From contig NZ_JARUMJ010000001.1 in NCBI RefSeq assembly GCF_036898465.1, positions 7,316,001 to 7,380,000 of the forward strand: DNA of 64,000 nt, given 5' to 3'. Source of the stretch: Streptomyces sp. B21-105. GTDB lineage: Bacteria; Actinomycetota; Actinomycetes; Streptomycetales; Streptomycetaceae. The translations under genes and the position numbers were made by a program. The notes beneath the pieces were generated by a model. It saw only the letters and a list, made by a program, of their open reading frames with translations. It was not told the origin of the DNA and searched no databases. This document shows positions 17,849-26,199 of this stretch, piece after piece (position 1 is the first letter of the stretch; the number at the start of each line of letters is the position of its first letter).

Positions 17849-18712
17849 ATGGAACGCGATCTACGCCTCGAGGGGGTGGGCCGCCGCTACGGCTTACGCG
17901 GCCCCTGGGTGCTGCGCCACGTGACCCTGCGGCCGGAGCCCGCCACGCTCACCCGCGTCGCGGGCGGCAACGGGACCGGAAAGTCCACCCTGCTGCGCCT
18001 GCTGGCCCGCGTCGACGCCCCCACGGAGGGCAGGGTCACCGGCCGCCCCCGCACCGCCTACGTCCCCGAACGCTTCCCCGCCGCCCTCCCGTTCACGGCC
18101 GCCGGCTACCTCACCCACCTCGGCGCGGTGCACGGCCTGTCCCGCCCGGCCGCAGAGCGCGCCGCGGACCACTGGCTGGACCGCTTCGGCGCCGGAGCGC
18201 ACGCCGCCACCCCCATGAACCGTCTGTCGAAGGGCAGCAGCCAGAAGGTCGCCGTGGCGCAGGCGCTCCTCGCCGAACCCGAACTGCTGATCCTGGACGA
18301 GGCGTGGACCGGCCTGGACGCGGACGCGCGGCCCGAGCTGGAGCGGGCGGTCGCCGAGCGGACGGCGGCCGGCGCGGCGGTCGTCTTCGTCGACCACGAC
18401 CCCCGCCGCCTCGCCGCCGCCACCGACGTCGTACTCACCGTCCGGAACGGCGCTCTGCACGCGCGCGTGGACGCCGACCCCGGCCCGGACGCCGCGCCCC
18501 TCGGCCCGCACACGACGGTCGAGGTGCACGGTACGGCCGTGGCCCTGCCGCCGGACGCGCTCCGGTTGGCCACCTCGGCCGAACGGACGGCCGAGCGCCG
18601 CCACCGGCTCACCGTCCCTGTCTCGCACTCCGACATCCTGCTCCGCGCTCTGCTGACCGCCGACCCGCCGTGGCACGTGGTGAGCGTCCGTCAAGAAGAG
18701 AGCCGCCCGTGA
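17849..18712 (+). CDS. ABC transporter ATP-binding protein (contains a TTA codon)
   Basis: Cytoplasmic ATPase of an exporter, 287 residues. The Walker A motif GGNGTGKST is at about residue 36, the degenerate signature LSKGSSQKVAVAQALL at about 126-141, Walker B LLILDEAWTGLD follows, and the H-loop is FVDHDPRR. The last 90 residues are an unusual extension, perhaps specific to its partner. Start ATG 17849 has AGAGGA eight bases upstream; ATG 17840 is possible. Codon 16 is TTA (17894-17896), the rare Leu codon read by the bldA tRNA, so translation is expected to be late and development-linked. Its stop overlaps the start of the next gene (GTGA). Confidence 0.9.
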   Translation: MERDLRLEGVGRRYGLRGPWVLRHVTLRPEPATLTRVAGGNGTGKSTLLRLLARVDAPTEGRVTGRPRTAYVPERFPAALPFTAAGYLTHLGAVHGLSRPAAERAADHWLDRFGAGAHAATPMNRLSKGSSQKVAVAQALLAEPELLILDEAWTGLDADARPELERAVAERTAAGAAVVFVDHDPRRLAAATDVVLTVRNGALHARVDADPGPDAAPLGPHTTVEVHGTAVALPPDALRLATSAERTAERRHRLTVPVSHSDILLRALLTADPPWHVVSVRQEESRP

Positions 18713-19380
18713 CCGCCCTGCTGCGTTACCAGAGCGCCCTGCTGGTCCGTTCGCAGCGCTGGCTGCCGCCGTTCCTGCTGTACGCCGTGTTCCTGGGCGT
18801 CGGCGTGCAGGGCGGCCAGCCGCTGCTGGACTCGCTCGGCTATACGGCCGCGTTCCTGCTGCCGGTGGCCGCCTGGCTGGTGCGGATCTGCGTCTCCAAC
18901 GAGCCGCCGGCCGCCCGCACCGTCGTCGCCGCAGCGGTCGGGCCTGCGCGGGCCCATCTGGCCTGTGTGCTGGTCGCACTGTCGGCTGCCGCCGCGTTCG
19001 GCGTGGCGGCGACCGCGCTCGTCACCGTCGTCAGCGACCCGGTCGGCAGCGATCACCAGCGGCGTGTCCCGGTCGTCGAGGCGGCCGGCGCAGGCCTGCT
19101 CGCCGTCCTGACCTGCGCGCTGCTCGGCGCTGCCGTGGGCGCGCTCACCGCCTGGCCGGTGCTGCGTTCACCCGGCCGGGCGGTCCCCGCGCTGCTCCTG
19201 GCGGCTCTGCTGGCGCTGGTGGTGAGCGGGTCCCCGGCGCACGCGGCCGTCAGCGGCCTGGTCGGCGGTTCCCGGACGGCCACCGTCCACCTGCCACTGT
19301 GGCCCACGGCTACGGCGGCCCTGCTGAGCGCGGCCGCGATCGCCGCCGCCTGCGCGCTGACGTCCCACCGGTCGCCCTGA
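18709..19380 (+). CDS. ABC transporter membrane protein, unknown substrate
   Basis: 223-residue integral membrane protein with about six hydrophobic segments (for example PPFLLYAVFLGVGVQ, GYTAAFLLPVAAWLV, AHLACVLVALSAAAAFGVA, AGLLAVLTCALLGAAVGALT, PALLLAALLALVVSG and a C-terminal Ala-rich helix). It shows no sequence motif I recognise. The GTG start overlaps the stop of the ATPase gene (GTGA at 18709-18712), so the pair is translationally coupled and presumably forms one exporter. Because the upstream gene carries a TTA codon, this gene should also depend on bldA through coupling. Substrate unknown. Confidence 0.83.
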   Translation: MTALLRYQSALLVRSQRWLPPFLLYAVFLGVGVQGGQPLLDSLGYTAAFLLPVAAWLVRICVSNEPPAARTVVAAAVGPARAHLACVLVALSAAAAFGVAATALVTVVSDPVGSDHQRRVPVVEAAGAGLLAVLTCALLGAAVGALTAWPVLRSPGRAVPALLLAALLALVVSGSPAHAAVSGLVGGSRTATVHLPLWPTATAALLSAAAIAAACALTSHRSP

Positions 19381-19421
19381 CCGGGACTCGGCACTGGCCG
19401 GGCATCCGACCGCACGGCGGG

Positions 19422-19486
19422 ACACGGGGCGTGCGGGGGCACGGGGCGTGCGGGGGGCGTGGGGCGTGGGGCGTGGGCACGGGGCG
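19422..19486. repeat. CACGGGGCGTGCGGGG imperfect tandem repeats
   Basis: Two near-identical units of about 18 bases are followed by GGGGCGT units, in the 148-base spacer between the convergent membrane-protein and zinc-ribbon genes. No coding potential; it may contribute to termination through structure. Confidence 0.7.
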
Positions 19487-19528
19487 CGGTCGCGCGGGCC
19501 GGTGGGTACTCGGCGGACCAGCGGGTGG

Positions 19529-19717
19529 TCATCCCGAGCACGCGGTCCGCTGCGCCTCCTGCCACTCGCACACCGGACACAGCGTGATGCCCTTGTACGA
19601 GTCCGGGTACTCCGTCGGTTTGCGGCACTGCACGCAGTCCGCATACGGCGGTCCCTCGGCCCGGGGCGGCCGGGTGGCGTCGATCAGGCAGTACTCACGC
19701 TCGCTGTCGTCGCTCAT
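19529..19717 (-). CDS. Small zinc-ribbon-like protein
   Basis: 62-residue protein beginning MSDDSEREYCLIDATRPPRA. Two CxxC pairs (CVQCRKP and CPVCEW) about 25 residues apart indicate a single zinc ribbon. Start ATG 19717 was chosen because the family N-terminus fits there; the frame is open to 19774. It is located 111 bases downstream of the polysaccharide deacetylase gene's stop on the other side. From memory it is a conserved Streptomyces hypothetical protein; a nucleic-acid- or protein-binding role is only a guess. Confidence 0.72.
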   Translation of the reverse strand: MSDDSEREYCLIDATRPPRAEGPPYADCVQCRKPTEYPDSYKGITLCPVCEWQEAQRTACSG

Positions 19718-19828
19718 GAATCCAGCGTACGGATCCGGCGTACGGAACTCCTGTGGGCCTCCGGAGCGGAGCACAGACCGGCGGGCGGGCGAGTGGGTCG
19801 GGTGCGGCCCAGTCGCCGCCCCCGCACG

Positions 19829-20797
19829 TCATCGACGCGTGCTCGCCGCTGCGATCAGTTCGGAAACCTTTACGAAGCGGTATCCGCGCCTGCGCAGCTC
19901 CGGGACGATCGTGCGCACCACCTGCTCGGTCGTCGGGGCCGCGCTGCGGGTGCAGTGCATGACGACGACCGAGCCGGGTCGCACACCGTCCAGCACCTGC
20001 CGGGCGACGGCGTCCGCGTCGGTGGCGAACGCGTCCCCGCTCACCACGTCCCACTGCACCGCGGTCACGCCGGTGCCGCTCACCGCGCGCAGCGCCCGGC
20101 TGTCATAGCAACCGCCGGGGAAGCGGAAATACGGCATCGCGTTCGGCACACCGGCCTTGCGGAACGCCGTGTAAGCCCTTTCGACGTCCGCTTTCATCCG
20201 GTCCTCGGGGACGGTCGGCAGGCCGTAGCAGTCGCCGGTGAAGGCGTGATGGCTGTAGGAGTGGTTGGCGATCTCGAACCGGGGGTCGCGGCCGACCGAG
20301 CGGGCCTGGCCGGGGTACTCCTCGGCCCAGCGGCCGGTCATGAACACAGTGGCGGGCACTTTCAGTTGGCGCAACGCCGCGATCAGCCCGGGGTTGTCGA
20401 AGCGCTCGCCGGCCGCCGCCCGAGCCCCCTGGTCGGCGGTCATGTCGGCGTCGAAGGTGAGGGCGACCGTCTTGCCGGCGGCGTGGGGCGCACTGCGGAA
20501 GACGGGGGTGAGGCCGGCCGGACCGGGGGCCAGGGTCGGGGGACGGGAAGGAGCGGAGGGGGTGGAAGCGGAGGGAGCGGCGGGGGTGGAAGCGGAGGGA
20601 GCGGCGGGGGCGGAAGCCGGGGGTGGGGCGGGGCTCGTGGCGGTCGTGGGCGTTGTGGGCGTCGTGGCCGAGGTGGAGGCGGGGGCGGCCGGACGGGCGG
20701 CCACCGGGTGCCCGGGGGTGCCACAGCCGGTGAGGGCGGCGAGAGCGGCGGTGAGGAGGCAGAGAGGGGCGGCCTGACGACGCACAGGAAGGATCAT
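19829..20797 (-). CDS. Polysaccharide deacetylase (NodB/CE4) lipoprotein
   Basis: 322-residue exported lipoprotein with the lipobox ALTGC (Cys about residue 25). A Pro/Ala/Ser/Thr linker of about 65 residues contains 24-base DNA repeats around 20558-20622. The CE4 catalytic domain follows. Motif 1 is VALTFDADMT (catalytic and metal-binding Asp residues), motif 2 is ANHSYSHHAF (H-x3-H metal ligands), motif 3 is YFRFPGGCYD, and late motifs are VQWDVVSGD and VVVMHC. It probably removes N- or O-acetyl groups from peptidoglycan or another cell-wall polysaccharide on the outer face of the membrane. Start 20797. Confidence 0.93.
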   Translation of the reverse strand: MILPVRRQAAPLCLLTAALAALTGCGTPGHPVAARPAAPASTSATTPTTPTTATSPAPPPASAPAAPSASTPAAPSASTPSAPSRPPTLAPGPAGLTPVFRSAPHAAGKTVALTFDADMTADQGARAAAGERFDNPGLIAALRQLKVPATVFMTGRWAEEYPGQARSVGRDPRFEIANHSYSHHAFTGDCYGLPTVPEDRMKADVERAYTAFRKAGVPNAMPYFRFPGGCYDSRALRAVSGTGVTAVQWDVVSGDAFATDADAVARQVLDGVRPGSVVVMHCTRSAAPTTEQVVRTIVPELRRRGYRFVKVSELIAAASTRR

Positions 20798-20950
20798 CGT
20801 ATGAACCTACGGGGGACGCCCGGTGGTCGATGCGGAAATATGACCGCAGCTTCGATGTCGTCACCCGCCCGTGCGCCCCGGTGGATCGTCCGGCCGCGCC
20901 GCCGCTCGCCGCCGCTCGCCGCCGGGACCCCGGGACTCACGCGAGCATGG

Positions 20951-22324
20951 TCAACGCCGCCAGGGGCCCGTCACGGCGAACGTCGTCCCAGGGGTGTAGC
21001 AGTTGACGTACATCGTGTCGCCGTCGGGGGAGAAGGTGACCCCGGCGAACTCGCCCCACTCGGGCTCCTCGGGCGTGCCGATGTTCTGGCGCCCCCGCGC
21101 CATCGCGTAGACCTCGCCGCCCCTGGTCACGCCGAAGACGTGTTGCGCACCGTTGCCGTCCTCGCAGACCATCAGGCCGCCGCTGGGCGCGAGGCAGATG
21201 TTGTCCGGGGATTCGCCGGGCAGCTGCACGTCCGTGTCCGGGCCGAAGACGACGACGAGGGTGAGACGGCGGCGCTCCGGGTCGTAGCGCCAGATCTGAC
21301 CGAAGTGGTCGGCCGCCGAGCCGTCCGCCCCGCGCGCGAACGACGACACGAAGTACACGCACCGCCCGCCCCAGTAACAGCCCTCCAGCTTCTGTGCGTG
21401 GGTGATGCCCTTCGGGCCGAAGTCCTGCAGCCGGATCGGGGTTTCGGCGGCGAGGGGATCCGGCACGTCGACCCATTCGACGCCTTCGAAGACATGGCCC
21501 GTGTCCTGGATGGAGGACAGGTCCGGCACTCCGGGCACCCGCATCGCCTGCAGCCGGCCACCCGCACGCAGCGAGCCCACCCCGCCCAACGGTTTCTCCG
21601 GCAGGAAACGGTAGAAAAGGCCGAACGGCTGAAGAAACGCGTCCTCCGTTTCGTAAACGATTCCGCACTGCGGGTCGACGGCGATCGCCTCGTGCTGGAA
21701 ACGGCCCATCGCGGTCAGCGGCACGGCTCCGGTGCGGCGCGGGTCGGACGGGTGGACCTCGAAGATGAAACCGTGATCCTTGGTGTAACCGTTTGTGCCG
21801 GCTTTGTCCTCGGTCTCCTCGCAGGTCAGCCAGGTGTGCCACGGGGTGGGTCCCCCCGCGCAGTTGACGGCCGTACCCGCGATCGCGACCCGCTCGGAGA
21901 GCACCCTGCCCCGGGAGTCGAGCGTCAGAGCCGTACAGCCGCCCTTGCCGGCCGGGTCGTACGTCAGGCCCTTGACGGTGGGGACGGGACGCGCGGCGGT
22001 GTGACGGTTCTCGTGATTGCGGACCAGGTGCACGCGGCCGCCCTGCCCCGGGAGCGCCGTCATGCCGTCGTGGTTCGAGGGCACCGGGCCCTCACCGGAG
22101 CGCAGCGGGTCGCCCTCGCGGGACAGGACCCGGTAGCGGAAGCCCCTGGGGAGGTCGAGCAGGCCGTGCGGGTCGGGGACGAGGGGGCCGTACCCCTCGT
22201 GACCGAGGCCATGCGCGGCCGCTGTGCCGGCGAAGAGGTCGGAGAGGGCGCCGGTGAACGCGATGCTCGCGCCGACCCCCAGCGCACCGGTGCCGGCGAG
22301 GATCTGACGTCGTGTCGCAGACAT
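20951..22324 (-). CDS. PhoX-family (DUF839) secreted phosphatase
   Basis: 457-residue PhoX-type protein. The N-terminus MSATRRQILAGTGALGVGAS contains a twin-arginine-like RRQIL followed by a hydrophobic stretch, indicating Tat export as a folded Ca/Fe-dependent enzyme. Core segments are GPVPSNHDGMTAL, HLVRNHENR, TWLTCEETE (a metal-binding Glu cluster), RFQHEAIAVDP, VYETEDAF and PDNICLAPSGGLMVCEDGNG. These match the beta-propeller metal sites of PhoX phosphatases. Expected activity is hydrolysis of phosphate monoesters outside the cell. Start ATG 22324 has CAGGAAGG upstream. The gene stands alone, with 88 bases to the SPFH gene stop. Confidence 0.88.
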   Translation of the reverse strand: MSATRRQILAGTGALGVGASIAFTGALSDLFAGTAAAHGLGHEGYGPLVPDPHGLLDLPRGFRYRVLSREGDPLRSGEGPVPSNHDGMTALPGQGGRVHLVRNHENRHTAARPVPTVKGLTYDPAGKGGCTALTLDSRGRVLSERVAIAGTAVNCAGGPTPWHTWLTCEETEDKAGTNGYTKDHGFIFEVHPSDPRRTGAVPLTAMGRFQHEAIAVDPQCGIVYETEDAFLQPFGLFYRFLPEKPLGGVGSLRAGGRLQAMRVPGVPDLSSIQDTGHVFEGVEWVDVPDPLAAETPIRLQDFGPKGITHAQKLEGCYWGGRCVYFVSSFARGADGSAADHFGQIWRYDPERRRLTLVVVFGPDTDVQLPGESPDNICLAPSGGLMVCEDGNGAQHVFGVTRGGEVYAMARGRQNIGTPEEPEWGEFAGVTFSPDGDTMYVNCYTPGTTFAVTGPWRR

Positions 22325-22413
22325 GGGAAAACCTTCCTGCTGGCGGACAGGACTGTGATCCCGCTGTGTCTATCACCCGCGGTGCGCCCCGGGAACCACG
22401 CACGGCGCAGGTG

Positions 22414-23385
22414 TCACTCGTCGGCAGCCTCAGGAGGCGGTGGAGGCGGTGGAGCAGGCGGCGGCTGCTGAATCTGTTGCGGGAGCGGTTGCTGCCGCTG
22501 CGACGGTTGCGTAAACGCTTGCTGCTGATGCTGTTGCGTAAACGATTGCCGCTCAGGATGGTGCGGGAGCGGTTGTTGCTCGGAGTGTTGCGGAAGCGGT
22601 TGCTGCTCCGGCTGTTGTGGAGGCGGTTGCTGCGCTTTCTCCAGGAAACGCAGCAGCTCGACCGGAAACGGCAGCACCAGCGTGGAGTTCTTCTCCGCGG
22701 CGACCGCCACCACCGTCTGCAGCAGCCTCAGTTGGAGTGCGGCGGGCTGTTCGGACATCTCCGCGGCCGCCTCGGCGAGTTTCTTCGACGCCTGGAGCTC
22801 CGCGTCGGCGTTGATGATCCGCGCCCGGCGTTCGCGGTCGGCCTCGGCCTGACGGGCCATCGAACGCTTCATGGTGTCCGGCAGGGAGACGTCCTTGATC
22901 TCGACCCGGTCGATCTGCACGCCCCAGCCGATGGCCGGGCTGTCGATCATCAGTTCCAGGCCCTCGTTGAGTTTCTCCCGGTTGGACAGCAGGTCGTCCA
23001 GTTCGCTCTTGCCGATGATCGAGCGCAGCGAGGTCTGTGCCATCTGGGAGACGGCGAAGCGGTAGTCCTCGACGTTGATGATCGCGGCCGGCGCGTCCAC
23101 CACGCGGAAGTACACGACCGCGTCGACCCGCACGGTCACGTTGTCGCGAGTGATGCCTTCCTGGGCCGGAATGGGCATCGTCACGATCTGCATGTTGACC
23201 TTGCGCAGCCGGTCCACCGCGGGGACGACGACGGTGAACCCGGGCTGGCGGACGTCGCCGTGCAGCCGGCCGAGCCGCAGGACCACCCCGCGCTCGTACT
23301 GCTTGACGACCCGTGCGGCGGCCCCGAGATACACGAGGCCTCCCGCGGCGACCGCCGCGGCCGCGCCCAGCAGCTCCTCGAGCAT
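22414..23385 (-). CDS. SPFH/band 7 (slipin-type) protein with Gln/Pro-rich tail
   Basis: 323-residue membrane-associated protein. The N-terminal hydrophobic segment (AAAAVAAGGLVYLGAAA) anchors an SPFH domain (about residues 28-185). Typical stretches are VVKQYERGVVLRLGRL, PGFTVVVPAVDRLRKVN, DNVTVRVDAVVYFRVVD and IGWGVQIDRVEIKDVSLP, followed by a charged coiled coil (MARQAEADRERRARIINADAE). The last 75 residues are a Q/P/H-rich low-complexity tail encoded by hexamer-like repeats at about 22425-22640. Slipins organise membrane microdomains and often work with NfeD proteins, but none is adjacent here. Start ATG 23385. Confidence 0.9.
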   Translation of the reverse strand: MLEELLGAAAAVAAGGLVYLGAAARVVKQYERGVVLRLGRLHGDVRQPGFTVVVPAVDRLRKVNMQIVTMPIPAQEGITRDNVTVRVDAVVYFRVVDAPAAIINVEDYRFAVSQMAQTSLRSIIGKSELDDLLSNREKLNEGLELMIDSPAIGWGVQIDRVEIKDVSLPDTMKRSMARQAEADRERRARIINADAELQASKKLAEAAAEMSEQPAALQLRLLQTVVAVAAEKNSTLVLPFPVELLRFLEKAQQPPPQQPEQQPLPQHSEQQPLPHHPERQSFTQQHQQQAFTQPSQRQQPLPQQIQQPPPAPPPPPPPEAADE

Positions 23386-23449
23386 GTCGACCTCCTCGAC
23401 CAGAGGTCCGATTGAGCTGGTCTGTCTACTCCTGTAACGATATGCCCGC

Positions 23450-23489
23450 CGTCTGGTCCGGGGCCATGCCCGGGGCCCCGGACCAGACG
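23450..23489. terminator. Hairpin downstream of the SulP gene
   Basis: Perfect 16-base arms (23450-23465 and 23474-23489) with an eight-base loop lie about 100 bases beyond the stop of the SulP transporter gene and 65 bases before the SPFH start. It is a likely terminator of the carbonic anhydrase-SulP transcript. Confidence 0.75.
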
Positions 23490-23566
23490 ACGGACACGTC
23501 CGGTGTCAGCCGGCCGGGGCCGGCCCCGTCGCCGCCTCCGCGGCAGGCCGCGCCGTCACCGACCTC

Positions 23567-23622
23567 GTGACTTTCACCGAACCGGTGACCTTCACCGGCT
23601 CGCCGTGACCTTCACCGGTTCG
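23567..23622. repeat. Three tandem GTGACCTTCACCGG units at the SulP gene 3' end
   Basis: Units of 18, 20 and 18 bases (23567-23584, 23585-23604, 23605-23622) straddle the stop codon. The 20-base unit shifts the frame and supplies the TGA at 23592-23594. The C-terminus encoded by the repeats reads TEPVKVTASR. Confidence 0.8.
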
Positions 23623-25076
23623 GTGCCGTGGTCGCTGTGGCGTTCCGCCCAGTTCTCCAGGGCGGTCCGGCAGGCGTGGTCGAGGTGGTGCAGGCCGGAC
23701 AGGTCCAGCTCGACCGGCCGGTCCTGCGGGAGGGACTCCAGGCTGTCCAGGATCTTCGGCAGGCGCAGGAAGGTCGCGTTGCCCGACAGGTACGTCTGCA
23801 CCGGGCCCGCTCCCTTGTCCACGATCTCGAGCCGGATGTGCGAGGCCTCCCAGGCCGTCTTGACGACCGCCAGCGCGAGACCGATGAGGACGCCCTCGAA
23901 CATGCTGACCACGACGATCGACACGGCCGTGACGACCAGGATCAGCGCCTCGCCGGGGTGCTCGCGCCACAACGCCACGAGCGACCGCACCGGCACCAGC
24001 TTGGCGCCCGCGTGGACGAGGATTCCGGCCAGCGCCGGGATCGGGATGTACGCCAGCAGATCCGGCAGCAGGGCCGCGAACAGCAGCAGCCACCCGCCGT
24101 GCAGCACGCGGGACGCCTTCGTCCGCGCTCCCGCCTGCACATTGGCCGCGCTCCGGACGATCACGGCGGTCATCGGCAGTGCGCCGAGCGCGCCGCAGAC
24201 GGCGTTGCCGGCGCCCTGCGCCATGAGCTCCTTGTCGTAGGCGGTGCGCGGGCCGTCGTGCAGCCGGTCCACCGCCGCCGCGCTGAACAGCGACTCGGCG
24301 GACGCGATCAGGGTGAACGCGACGATCGTGCCGAGCAGAGCGACGTCCGCCAGATCGCCGAAGGCGGCGAGCGGCGGGGGCTGGACGGACTCGAGCAGAC
24401 CCCGCACCTCGACAGTGGCCACCGGCAGGTCGAACAGCAGGGCGGCGAGCGTGGCCAGACCGACTGCGGCGAGCGGGCCGGGCACGGTGCGGACCTTCGC
24501 CGGCAACCGCTTCCACAACATCAGCACCGCGACCGTGCCCACGCCCAGTGCGAGCGAGGCGGAGGCGGCGGCGCTGCCGAACGCGTCCGCGACCGCTTCG
24601 GGCAGCCCGGCGATCTTCTCCGGACCGGACTCCGGCGCCTTGGCGCCGACCGCCGCGTACAGCTGACCGGCGATCAGCACCAGGCCGATCCCGGCCAGCA
24701 TGCCCTCGACGACCGACACCGAGATGGCACGGAAGTAGCGGCCCAGCCGCAGCGCGCCCATGGCGAGCTGCAGGGCGCCCGTGGCCAGCACGATCACCCC
24801 GAGGGCCGGCAGGCCGAACTCCCGCACCGCCTCGAAGACCAGCACGGTCAAACCGGCCGCGGGACCGGACACCTGCAGGCTGCTGCCCCGCATGAGCCCG
24901 GTGACCAGGCCGCCGACGATGCCGGTGACGAGCCCGAGCTCGGCCGGCACGCCGGAGGCCACTGCCACGCCGACGCACAGCGGCAGCGCGACGAGGAAGA
25001 CGACGAGAGAGGCGGCGAAGTCCTGCTTCAGGTGCGGGAACCGGGATATGTGCCCGGTGGGCTTCTGGTGCGTCAT
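23592..25076 (-). CDS. SulP-family anion transporter (probable bicarbonate or sulfate)
   Basis: 494-residue SLC26/SulP transporter. It has an N-terminal core of 10-12 hydrophobic helices with the family stretch LQVSGPAAGLTVLVFEAV, and IVAFTLIASAESLFSAAAVD followed by GNAVCGALGALPMTAVIVRS. A short STAS domain is at the C-terminus (PVELDLSGLHHLDHACRTAL). The gene follows the carbonic anhydrase gene directly: an alternative GTG at 25088 would overlap its stop (GTGA). I take ATG 25076 as the start with modest confidence. Coupling to a carbonic anhydrase suggests bicarbonate uptake. Tandem repeats cover the 3' end. Confidence 0.9.
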   Translation of the reverse strand: MTHQKPTGHISRFPHLKQDFAASLVVFLVALPLCVGVAVASGVPAELGLVTGIVGGLVTGLMRGSSLQVSGPAAGLTVLVFEAVREFGLPALGVIVLATGALQLAMGALRLGRYFRAISVSVVEGMLAGIGLVLIAGQLYAAVGAKAPESGPEKIAGLPEAVADAFGSAAASASLALGVGTVAVLMLWKRLPAKVRTVPGPLAAVGLATLAALLFDLPVATVEVRGLLESVQPPPLAAFGDLADVALLGTIVAFTLIASAESLFSAAAVDRLHDGPRTAYDKELMAQGAGNAVCGALGALPMTAVIVRSAANVQAGARTKASRVLHGGWLLLFAALLPDLLAYIPIPALAGILVHAGAKLVPVRSLVALWREHPGEALILVVTAVSIVVVSMFEGVLIGLALAVVKTAWEASHIRLEIVDKGAGPVQTYLSGNATFLRLPKILDSLESLPQDRPVELDLSGLHHLDHACRTALENWAERHSDHGTEPVKVTASR

Positions 25077-25084
25077 GGCGGCGC

Positions 25085-25666
25085 TCACAGGGCTTCGAAG
25101 CCGTCGGTGTCGACGCGGTGTTCGCGGACCGCGCCGGTGTGCACCTCGTAGTACCAGCCGCGCACCCGCAGCCGGCCGTCGGCCAGCCGCTTCTCCACGC
25201 ACGGGTAGGAGTGCAGCCGCAGCAACTGGGCGAGCACGTGGTTCTGGACGGCGCGCATGACCGTCGGGTCGTCGGGATCGGCGGCGCCGGGTTCGCCGGC
25301 CGCGTGGGCGAGCCAGTCGCGTACGGCGGGCACCCCGTCGAGGTCGTCGCCGCGCACCAGCGCGCCGACGGCGCCGCAGTGCGAGTGGCCGCAGACCACG
25401 ACGTCCTGGACGCCGAGCACCTCCACGGCGTACTCGATGGTGGCGGCCTCGCCGGTGGGGCGGTCGGAGCCGTAGGGGGGCACGATGTTGCCCGCGGTGC
25501 GCAGCTCGAAGAGCTCGCCGGGCCGGGCGCCCGTGATCAGGGCGGGAACGACCCGCGAATCGGAGCAGGTGATGAAGAGAACCTGCGGGGACTGGCCTTC
25601 GGCGAGCCTGGCGAACTCCTCAGGGCGCTGTCCGAAGGTACGGGCGTTGTCGATGAGGGGCTGCAT
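25085..25666 (-). CDS. Beta-class carbonic anhydrase
   Basis: Zinc enzyme interconverting CO2 and bicarbonate, 193 residues. The zinc ligands are visible as Cys and Asp in VLFITCSDSRVVP and His/Cys in VVCGHSHCGAVGAL. The dimer-interface region and the segment RTAGNIVPPYG are also present. Start ATG 25666 gives the family N-terminus MQPLIDNARTFGQRPEEF; AGGAGG lies 12 bases upstream, slightly far, and the frame is open to 25720. It is the first gene of an operon with the SulP transporter (stop TGA overlaps a possible GTG start). The pair would feed bicarbonate to carboxylases such as acetyl-/propionyl-CoA carboxylase. Confidence 0.94.
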   Translation of the reverse strand: MQPLIDNARTFGQRPEEFARLAEGQSPQVLFITCSDSRVVPALITGARPGELFELRTAGNIVPPYGSDRPTGEAATIEYAVEVLGVQDVVVCGHSHCGAVGALVRGDDLDGVPAVRDWLAHAAGEPGAADPDDPTVMRAVQNHVLAQLLRLHSYPCVEKRLADGRLRVRGWYYEVHTGAVREHRVDTDGFEAL

Positions 25667-25756
25667 GACGTGGTGACTCCTCCTGGCGCGCCGTGGGGGC
25701 GCGTCGGACGTGCAGGACATGAGGACAGGTGGGGGCTGTTGCTCTGTTCTGCTCGC

Positions 25757-26164
25757 TCAGCAGCGGAAGACCTGAAGTGCCGCCGGGGAGTGGGACGTCG
25801 AGGATCTGGACGCGCGGTGCCGGGGATCGCCGGGCCGGGCCTGCCGGTGACCGGCCGCGGGGTCCTGCGTCGGCGATGCGCGCTCGGACTCGTGGGGAGC
25901 CGAGGCGGCGCCGGCGGTGACGCGCAGGCGATCGCGGGTGCGACGAGGGTCGGCGGGACCGCCGGGAAGCTTGCAGTCACGCGAGGTGACCTTCTCCTGG
26001 CGCGGCGTCTTGGCGGAGAGTTTGATTCCGGGCTGGGTCTTGGCCTCGAGGTGACGCACCGTGTGCGCGGTTGCGAAGGGCGACGCCGGTGCGAAGAACG
26101 GGAGGGCCAGCAGGAGCGCGGCGAGGAGAGAAATTCCGGCACGGGCCGACCTACCTCGGAACAT
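25757..26164 (-). CDS. Small secreted protein, unknown function
   Basis: 135-residue predicted exported protein. The N-terminus MFRGRSARAGISLLAALLLA is a signal peptide, probably cleaved near ATAHT. The mature part is basic and disordered (Arg/Pro/Ser-rich) and ends in HSPAALQVFRC with a terminal Cys; a second Cys lies in SRDCKLPGG. I remember the C-terminal motif as recurring in Streptomyces secreted proteins, but no function is known. Start ATG 26164 has GGAGGGAGG nine bases upstream. Two strong palindromes lie immediately upstream (26200-26214 and 26228-26276), suggesting tight regulation. It is 90 bases from the carbonic anhydrase gene on the same strand. Confidence 0.65.
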   Translation of the reverse strand: MFRGRSARAGISLLAALLLALPFFAPASPFATAHTVRHLEAKTQPGIKLSAKTPRQEKVTSRDCKLPGGPADPRRTRDRLRVTAGAASAPHESERASPTQDPAAGHRQARPGDPRHRASRSSTSHSPAALQVFRC

Positions 26165-26199
26165 GCGCCTCCCTCCGGCTGTCACACATCTCCAGTCCG

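Noticed and set aside
19448..22471. A 1007-codon open frame on the + strand
   Set aside because: Antisense to the deacetylase and PhoX genes, low-complexity composition, no domain motif.
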